DNA from: a virus
Length of the DNA: 24,576 bases
Strand: one strand, 5' to 3'
IMG/VR virus record: IMGVR_UViG_3300009314_000913
Span: 1-24,576 of that record
Below the pieces are notes generated by a model, which saw nothing but the letters and a program-made list of their open reading frames with translations, did not search any database and was not told the DNA's origin. Each line of letters starts with the position of its first letter. The stretch's first letter is position 1. Position numbers and translations under genes: made by a program. Positions 15,460 to 21,895 of the stretch are shown piece by piece.

Positions 15460-18400
15460 CGCTGGAACAACCTGTGGGCGTCGCGCCGGAATGGGATGAG
15501 GACATCCTCAGCGCCCGATCCGCGCCCAAGCCGCAGTCCCAGCGGATTCGGCAATGGGCGCAACGGGCCTACAGGAACCGCAACGCCTACGGCGAGAAGA
15601 CCGCCGCCAGGGTGACCGGCGTACTGGCGCGCGCCGAGAAGGACGTAAAGGCCGCGCTGCTCCACACCACCACACTGGGCGACATGCCGGAAGGAAGACT
15701 CGCCAACCAGCGGTCGCTCCGCCGGCTCCAGGGCGAGATCCGCACCATCGCCGCCCAGGTCCGTGACGAGCACCGGTTGATCCTAAAGCACGCCTCGACG
15801 GGCAGCTTCAAGCGCGGCATCGGCCACGGCATCGAGGAATTCGTGGCCGCACAGTTGCCGTTCTACAAAGACCTTGGGCCGAACGGCATCGACAAGATGT
15901 CCACGAACGTCTTCACCGTCATCGACACCTCGGCCCTCGACTTCATGACGCGCTTCAACATGCAACTGACCGGCGACGTGTCCCGCGAACTGGCCGATGG
16001 CTTGAACCGCGTCGTCCAGACCGGCATCGCCACAGGCATGTCGGTGAAGGACATCGTCAAAGAGATGGGGACCGTCGTCACGGACAAGGAGGCGTTCCGC
16101 CACGCTGGCAAGAAGGTCTTCGGCAAGGCGCAGACCCGCATGGAACTCATCGCGCGGACGGAAACCATGCGGGCCCACAGCCAGGGTCAGCGGAAGTTCT
16201 ACTCTACGGTGGGCGTGCGCAAGCTCGAATGGATGACCATGGACGACGAGCGCATGTGCCCCGAGTGCGAGCCTCTCGACGGCAAGGTCTACCCCACCGG
16301 TAAGTTCCCGAACCAGCCCAAGCATCCGAACTGCCGCTGCGGACACACGGCCGTCGTGGACCTTCCCATCTGTGGCTCTCAGCCGCTCGTAAGCCACGCC
16401 GCGCCCGCACAGCAGAGCTGCATCCTGTCGCCGGACGACGTTGCGGCGGAGACGGCGAAGGTCACGGCGGACGAGCAATCGGTCAAGTACGCCGTCAAGA
16501 GCGGAAACTTCGACAACCTGACCGCCAAGCAGGCGCAGATGGCCGCGAAGCAGAATGGCGTGTCCGTCGCCCGCACCAAGGCCGACTTCATCAAGCTGCT
16601 TGACCAAGCCGAGCCGGGCGTGAGTCACTCCCACCTCGGAGGCCAGGCGCTCAAGCAGAAACTCTCCGAGTACAAGATCGGCGCGCTGCGCACCAAGCAG
16701 GAGTTGCTCGATCTGCTGAAGGCGAAACACGCGGCCGCGGCGCAGAAGCAGACCATCGACGCGGTTACGCCGCCAGGCGGCTATGGACAGTTCACGGTCA
16801 AGGAGTTGCAGCAGCAGGCCCTCAATGAGGGCGTCTCGATCCACATGACGAAGCAGGACGTCATCGACCATCTGGACCAGATCGAGCTCGGCGTCGACCA
16901 CTCCCACCTGAGCGGCAAGTCCCTGGCCGCGGCGAAGCAGAAGTACGGCATCGGCGCGCTCAAGAACAAGCAGCAGTTGATCGACGCCCTCAACAAGCAG
17001 GCGGGACAAGCGGCCGCCGAGCAGGCGAAGAAACAGGCCGACCAGGCGGAACTCGCCGTCAAGATCGCCCACGCCAATGAACACCTCGAGGCCAAGACCG
17101 CCGCCGTCCAAGTGCCCGAGGATCCGGCGGATTACGACTCCTTCCTCGCGTCGGTGAAGTCGGCCGAGGACCAGATCGCCCAGTCGGGCATCGTGCCCCA
17201 GGATGCGGTGCAGTCCCACGCCTCGGCGCTCGCCGTCAAGAAGCAGGTATTCCATCAGCAGATCGCCTCGATGTCGAGCTCCGAGCTGAAGAAGCTCGCA
17301 CAGAAGACCAAGGTCCACCACTACCAGTGGGCGGCCAAGGGCGATCTCGTTGCGCTCTTCACCGAGACCGACCCGGCCAAGGTTCAAAAGGCCAAGGACA
17401 AGATCGAGGCCAAGTGGGGCAAATGGGCCGAGAAGCACGGATCGAAGAAGGCCAAGAAGAAGCAACCCGCCGCGCCCAAGCCCGCGCCCGCGCCGGAGCC
17501 GCCGCAACCCGCCGCGACCGTCCAGCCCAAGAAAGGCTCGGAGTTCGTCGCCTCTGACGAGGCATGGAAGCAGAAGGGCCAGCCCAACAACTTCACCTTC
17601 CAGGGCAAGGCCGAGATCGAAGGCGCACACACCAAGTACTTTTACACCGACGAGAACGGCGAGAAGTGGCTGTTCAAGCCGGCGGAAGAGGAGTTCCGTG
17701 CGCACGGCGATGAGGCCGCCTACCGGATCGGGCGGCTCATCGATCCGGAAGCCATTGAGGTGCGCGTCGTCACGCTCGACGGCAAGGTCGGCTCCATCCA
17801 GAAGTGGCGCACGGGCCTGGCGGCCAAGAAGGACTTCGCCGGGGTCGATCCGGCGGATCTGACACCGTCCGACGTAGCGCAACTCCAGCGCGAGCACGTG
17901 GTCGACTGGCTCATCAGCAACCACGACGGCCACGGCAAGCAGTTCCTGCGCACTCGGGACGGGCGCGTTCACGGCATCGACAAGGGACAGCTGTTCAAGT
18001 TCCTGGGCGACGACCGGTTGAGCATCGACTATCACCCGAATCAGGCGCACGGCGAGAGCGAACCGTACTACAACACGGTCTTCCGCGCGGCGAAGCAGGG
18101 CAAGGTCAAGTTCGATCCTGCCGAGACGTTGCGGTACATCCGCGAGGTCGAGCGCATTTCGGATGACGACTACCGCGCGCTCCTGGCTCCGTATGCAGAT
18201 CGCCGATTCGGCAGAAAGGCAGCTCAGAAGGAGGCGTTCTATCGCACGGCGCTGGAACGCAAGCAGCACATCCGGCGCGACTTTGAGCAGTTCTACGGCG
18301 GCGTCTTGGGACAGAAGGACTTCCGCTTCGAGGACGCGGGGCCCAAGGCGGGAGGCCAGCTGGGCAAGGCTGAGATCGAGATGCTCCAAGATGCCAAACG

Positions 18401-20048
18401 CGCCGGCTGGCAAGGCAAGGTGATCCCCTTTGACGTCGAGGACGTCGAGGACCAGAACGCCCTCGTCTTCACCGAGACGGTCGGCGGCAAGCGACGCACC
18501 GTGGTCCGCATGAAGATCAGGCCCGAGGCCGAGTCCAAGATGCTGAAGAACCTGGCGCTCACCTCCGACGACAGCCTGGTGACGCTCGTCGGCGACTCGC
18601 TGCCCGACGACAAGTACCACGACACGATCCTGGCGGGCATCAAGACCGTCAACAGCCATGTCGCCAAGGGCGACCTCGAGTACAACAAGCAGAAGCTGCA
18701 GGCGGTACGCGACATCCTCCCCGGCCTCGAGCGGCTGCGGAAGTCGAAGGACCGCGACGTGGCGGCCATGGCCGATCAGTACCTGGCCGACTGTCGCAAG
18801 GTGCTCGACGGCGCGACCGCGGATGCCAAGTACCAGGGGACGTTCGTGCAGTACAAGAAGCGGTTCGAGAGCAAGCCCGACCGCAAGAAGCCCGTCGAAG
18901 GCATCACCGCGCGCAAGACCAAGGTCCGCATGCCGCTGCGGCAGATACGCAACGGCGATGTCTCCGTGGTCGACGAGACGGCATCAACCAGCGACGTGTT
19001 CGGCCGCGCCATGAAGGACGGCGTCCAGTACGAGATCGACCTTGGCGACGGTATGCGCGCGAGCTACAGGCCCTGGGTCAACGGCAACTACTACGCGCAC
19101 CAGGGGGAGTTCGAGATTCACCTGCCGGGAGACGCCGATCCGAAGCAGTTCGATCAGATGATGACGCGCCTCGACCGAATGGGCATTACGGCGACCATCG
19201 CCACGCCTCAGGACGCGGAGTTGATGTACCTCCAGAAGCAGGCATACGTCGTCAAGGCCGATACCACGGCCCCGTACAAGAAGACGCTTCGAGACCTCGA
19301 CCGTCGCGGCGCGAGCAAGGAGGAGCGCATCGCGGCGTTGCGGGGGTTCTGGGAGAAGAAACTCGGTGTGCCGGACCTGACCAGGATGCCCGGCTACAAC
19401 CCACTGGGCGAGTACCAGACGCAGTGGGACGATCCGAAGCGCCAGGCCGGCTATCGCCACCAGATGCGGTTCGACGTCTCGAACGAGGAACTGGACCGCC
19501 AACTGCCCGGATACGGCCTCTACCACCGGCTGACCGACGACGGCAGCCTGCCGACCTTCATGGACGAGATACTCGGAAGCAACGGTGCGATGGCGTCCAC
19601 CGTCGAGAAGATGCGCATCGGCGTCAAGCCGGGCGGCATGTCGCCCCAGGAAGACATGAACACCGGCGGCGCGACATACTTCTTCACCCGCATTCGGAAG
19701 CTTCCCGGTCAACGCGGCGGATCCCGCGAGCCGGGCCTCTACTTCAAGAAGCGCATGCTCCGGCGCATGGACGCGATCACCTACACTGGCGACAAGTACG
19801 GTCGTGTCACGGGTGACACGGTCCACAAGAGCCGTCGCAGCGGCGTCGCGGACTGGAAGAAGATCGCCGAGCGCGGCGGGTCTGACGAGACGATTTTCAA
19901 GTATTCCGTGACACTTCTCGACAATATCGAGGTCGTCGCGGTACGTAATGCATCAGAGAGAACGAAGGTGATCGCCGCGTTCAAGAAGCGCGGGATCGCC
20001 CAGTTACCGGACGGACGCAAGATCGAGGAGTTGGTGGTCGCGCGATGA
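15450..20048 (+). CDS. Giant MuF minor head protein with kinase and toxin-like domains
   Basis: This is a 1532-residue multi-domain protein. ATG 15450 follows GAGGAG and overlaps the portal stop. Residues 1-300 are a Mu gpF-like minor head domain, with RMCPECEPLDGKVYPTG (about 267-283) and HPNCRC (about 292). Residues about 352-518 hold two 72-residue repeats, each with two SAP/HeH-like helical units, and a fifth unit lies near 610. After a Pro/Ala linker (about 671-695) comes a kinase-like domain: K743 in WLFKPA, E755, D826 in SNHDGHGKQFL and D844 in GIDKG, resembling the PI3K/actin-fragmin/HipA group. A central region is unassigned. The C-terminus (about 1350-1532) may be ADP-ribosyltransferase-like, with H1359, Y1410 and E1494. 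MuF proteins can be polymorphic toxins; effector delivery is inferred. Confidence 0.85.
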   Translation: MPLTLEQPVGVAPEWDEDILSARSAPKPQSQRIRQWAQRAYRNRNAYGEKTAARVTGVLARAEKDVKAALLHTTTLGDMPEGRLANQRSLRRLQGEIRTIAAQVRDEHRLILKHASTGSFKRGIGHGIEEFVAAQLPFYKDLGPNGIDKMSTNVFTVIDTSALDFMTRFNMQLTGDVSRELADGLNRVVQTGIATGMSVKDIVKEMGTVVTDKEAFRHAGKKVFGKAQTRMELIARTETMRAHSQGQRKFYSTVGVRKLEWMTMDDERMCPECEPLDGKVYPTGKFPNQPKHPNCRCGHTAVVDLPICGSQPLVSHAAPAQQSCILSPDDVAAETAKVTADEQSVKYAVKSGNFDNLTAKQAQMAAKQNGVSVARTKADFIKLLDQAEPGVSHSHLGGQALKQKLSEYKIGALRTKQELLDLLKAKHAAAAQKQTIDAVTPPGGYGQFTVKELQQQALNEGVSIHMTKQDVIDHLDQIELGVDHSHLSGKSLAAAKQKYGIGALKNKQQLIDALNKQAGQAAAEQAKKQADQAELAVKIAHANEHLEAKTAAVQVPEDPADYDSFLASVKSAEDQIAQSGIVPQDAVQSHASALAVKKQVFHQQIASMSSSELKKLAQKTKVHHYQWAAKGDLVALFTETDPAKVQKAKDKIEAKWGKWAEKHGSKKAKKKQPAAPKPAPAPEPPQPAATVQPKKGSEFVASDEAWKQKGQPNNFTFQGKAEIEGAHTKYFYTDENGEKWLFKPAEEEFRAHGDEAAYRIGRLIDPEAIEVRVVTLDGKVGSIQKWRTGLAAKKDFAGVDPADLTPSDVAQLQREHVVDWLISNHDGHGKQFLRTRDGRVHGIDKGQLFKFLGDDRLSIDYHPNQAHGESEPYYNTVFRAAKQGKVKFDPAETLRYIREVERISDDDYRALLAPYADRRFGRKAAQKEAFYRTALERKQHIRRDFEQFYGGVLGQKDFRFEDAGPKAGGQLGKAEIEMLQDAKRAGWQGKVIPFDVEDVEDQNALVFTETVGGKRRTVVRMKIRPEAESKMLKNLALTSDDSLVTLVGDSLPDDKYHDTILAGIKTVNSHVAKGDLEYNKQKLQAVRDILPGLERLRKSKDRDVAAMADQYLADCRKVLDGATADAKYQGTFVQYKKRFESKPDRKKPVEGITARKTKVRMPLRQIRNGDVSVVDETASTSDVFGRAMKDGVQYEIDLGDGMRASYRPWVNGNYYAHQGEFEIHLPGDADPKQFDQMMTRLDRMGITATIATPQDAELMYLQKQAYVVKADTTAPYKKTLRDLDRRGASKEERIAALRGFWEKKLGVPDLTRMPGYNPLGEYQTQWDDPKRQAGYRHQMRFDVSNEELDRQLPGYGLYHRLTDDGSLPTFMDEILGSNGAMASTVEKMRIGVKPGGMSPQEDMNTGGATYFFTRIRKLPGQRGGSREPGLYFKKRMLRRMDAITYTGDKYGRVTGDTVHKSRRSGVADWKKIAERGGSDETIFKYSVTLLDNIEVVAVRNASERTKVIAAFKKRGIAQLPDGRKIEELVVAR

Positions 20049-20521
20049 ACTTGCAAGAGACGATTCAGGCCGAGAAGCAACGCGTCCAGGAGGCGCTGGA
20101 CCGCGTCTGCGATCCGGGCGCAACGATGCAGATCACCTTCCCGGACGGAGGCTCGCTGCGCTTCGAGGTCGACGGCTTCGTGGTGCTGCGCGCGCTGCCC
20201 CATGTGGACTCCCAGGGCGAGGTGAAGCAGTGGCGGTACGACCTGCTCTTCAAGGAGGTCGGCTACGACCAGGGGATGCAGTACGCCCACATGATCGGCA
20301 AGGCCGGCATTGCACAGGACGAGAAGTCCTGGGCGATCATCAAGGACGAGCACGGGAACATGTACACGGTCAACGTGATCGAGCCGGACATCGATCCCGA
20401 AGTGAAGGCGGTGTTCGACCGCTGGCGCGTCCAGAAGGACGGCGAGCGGGAGAAGTTCGAGCGGATTGATCGGCAGCTGGTCGAGGAGTACACGCGCATG
20501 GCCGAGGGGGGAGACGAATGA
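20045..20521 (+). CDS. Hypothetical protein coupled to the MuF gene, immunity candidate
   Basis: This encodes 158 residues. The ATG overlaps the MuF stop, so the protein should be made in step with it. The sequence is acidic, with beta-strand-rich middle segments (MQITFPDGGSLRFEVDGFVV, WAIIKDEHGNMYTVNVIEP) and a charged C-terminal helix. No catalytic motif is seen. In polymorphic toxin loci, an acidic protein immediately downstream is often the immunity factor. That is a positional argument only; a head-assembly role is equally open. Confidence 0.7.
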   Translation: MNLQETIQAEKQRVQEALDRVCDPGATMQITFPDGGSLRFEVDGFVVLRALPHVDSQGEVKQWRYDLLFKEVGYDQGMQYAHMIGKAGIAQDEKSWAIIKDEHGNMYTVNVIEPDIDPEVKAVFDRWRVQKDGEREKFERIDRQLVEEYTRMAEGGDE

Positions 20522-20850
20522 AGTTCCACTATATGATCGAGTACAGGCTGGTCGGCGGCGAGTACCGGCCCATCGGGGTCTGGTGCCTCGGCGAAGGCTC
20601 CGGCCTCGACCTGGAGATCCGCATGCTGCCGGAGTACCCCGACGAGCAGGAGGAGGCCGACTGGATCATCAACCGGATCATCGAGAGCGGCGTGACGCAC
20701 CTGGACCGGTCGCTCTTGGAATACCACCAGCAGACGATCTCGCCCTACGATGGCATGCGCTCGAAGATCGTCGAGACGGACGAGTACCCGAACCGCGACG
20801 CGCTGTTCGCCGACCTGCTCAAGCGGATACGGGAGGGGAAGATTCGATGA
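20518..20850 (+). CDS. Hypothetical protein
   Basis: This encodes 110 residues, again overlapping the preceding stop by ATGA. It starts with a likely beta segment (KFHYMIEYRLVGGEYRPIGVW) and continues as charged helices (YPDEQEEADWIINRIIESG). It is acidic overall. No family was recognised. It is the second of three coupled small genes after the MuF polyprotein. Confidence 0.65.
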   Translation: MKFHYMIEYRLVGGEYRPIGVWCLGEGSGLDLEIRMLPEYPDEQEEADWIINRIIESGVTHLDRSLLEYHQQTISPYDGMRSKIVETDEYPNRDALFADLLKRIREGKIR

Positions 20851-21020
20851 ATACGGGCGAGAAACTCTTCCACTTCCTGGCGAAGCTCATTCTGGACAGG
20901 TTCTACGGATCGGTTACAATACGCTTCGAGCACGGGAAGGTGACGCACGTCGAGACGGAAACTCGACGAGTTTGGGAGTACAAGAACCTTCCGCCTGAGA
21001 GCGGGGCTCAAGAGTCCTGA
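20847..21020 (+). CDS. Small DUF2292-like protein
   Basis: This encodes 57 residues, with the start overlapping the preceding stop. The central YGSVTIRFEHGKVTHVETE resembles the DUF2292 family, short proteins whose consensus reads roughly YGSVEI..H.GKI..IE. Members occur widely, and their function is not established. The gene is shorter than most annotation cut-offs but is supported by coupling and family resemblance. Confidence 0.65.
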   Translation: MNTGEKLFHFLAKLILDRFYGSVTIRFEHGKVTHVETETRRVWEYKNLPPESGAQES

Positions 21021-21030
21021 GGAAGTAGCC

Positions 21031-21768
21031 ATGGTATTTGAAGCACATCTCAGAGTCATAGGTGACGACGATAGTCGTGCTTGGCCCGTTGAGCATGTGA
21101 ACGACTTGACCATCGAGCAAGTATCTCCTGGACTGCTGAAGGCAACGAGCAATGGGGAGTATGCTGACGGCGAGGACTTTCGTGCGCACGTTAAGAGCCT
21201 TTTGCCAGCATTGGCGAGTCGATGTGTGTGGACACGAATGGGGGCCCTCTCCTTCGACATCAATGACGTGAGAGAAACGAAGCCTGGTATCGTGACAATT
21301 CATGTCTCCGACACAATCGCCATCGGCGACGGGCGTGACCTAATTGGCCTCAAGCCTATGAAGCCAGACCAATGGGACATGGGTGCTGTCCGTGATGAGA
21401 TCATCCGATCAGCGCTTGCAGACGGTGACCATGATATCGCGGCGGAACTTGAGGCGAATGCCACGCTGCTGCATTCCGTTGAGAGCTTCATACGAGCCAT
21501 ACTGCAGCCAGGGAACACGTTGGCTCACCTATACAAGGCGGTCGAGGTCGTTCAGCATCACGTTGGCGGCAGAAAGGAACTCTCGCAGATCGGTCTGTCG
21601 AAGAACTATGTAGACTTCATCATGTCAAGAGCCAATCGTTCCGAACTTGACCAACGACATGCACCAGTAGACGCCGGAACGGTTGAGGCGATCCCCGAAG
21701 AGGAAAGACTCGAGTGTATTGAGCGCGCAAGGGAGGTAGTCAGGAAGTTCGCTGATAGCCTGAAGTAG
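21031..21768 (+). CDS. Lower-GC cargo gene, hypothetical
   Basis: The 245-residue product is preceded by GAGGAAG and starts at ATG 21031. Base and codon use differ visibly from the neighbours, with many A/T-ending codons, which suggests recent acquisition. The N-terminal half looks beta-rich (FEAHLRVIGDDDSR, GIVTIHVSDTIAIGDG). The C-terminal half is helical, with LAHLYKAVEVVQHHVGG and a helical tail (ECIERAREVVRKFADSL). No known domain was recognised. Its place between the MuF-coupled genes and a strong terminator fits a moron, possibly with a defence or host-modifying role. Confidence 0.75.
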   Translation: MVFEAHLRVIGDDDSRAWPVEHVNDLTIEQVSPGLLKATSNGEYADGEDFRAHVKSLLPALASRCVWTRMGALSFDINDVRETKPGIVTIHVSDTIAIGDGRDLIGLKPMKPDQWDMGAVRDEIIRSALADGDHDIAAELEANATLLHSVESFIRAILQPGNTLAHLYKAVEVVQHHVGGRKELSQIGLSKNYVDFIMSRANRSELDQRHAPVDAGTVEAIPEEERLECIERAREVVRKFADSLK

Positions 21769-21777
21769 TTTCAGACG

Positions 21778-21831
21778 GCGTTGATGACTCAAGCCTGACG
21801 GGAAAGCCAGCAGGCGTTGAACGATCAAGCC
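21778..21831. repeat. Two GCGTTGA-N4-TCAAGCC direct repeats
   Basis: Copies lie at 21778-21795 and 21814-21831, 36 bases apart. The arms are identical and the central 4 bases differ. The inner TTGA-N4-TCAA is palindromic in both, as expected for a dimeric DNA-binding protein. The second copy touches the terminator stem. Confidence 0.6.
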
Positions 21832-21879
21832 CGGTGTCTTGGAGAGACAACCTCTCCGAGGCATCGGGCTTTTTCTTTT
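21827..21879 (+). terminator. Strong intrinsic terminator
   Basis: A 20-bp stem (21827-21846 with 21852-21871, including three G-U pairs) closes a 5-base ACAAC loop and is followed by a T-rich run to 21879. It separates the cargo gene from the methyltransferase gene and should end the long structural transcript. Confidence 0.9.
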
Positions 21880-21895
21880 GGCGAGGACGAGACGG

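Noticed and set aside
15783-18659. Long - strand open frame of 958 codons
   Set aside because: It lies wholly antisense to the MuF polyprotein and reads as low-complexity L/V/R-rich sequence with no motif. GC-rich codon bias on the real strand keeps this frame open by chance.
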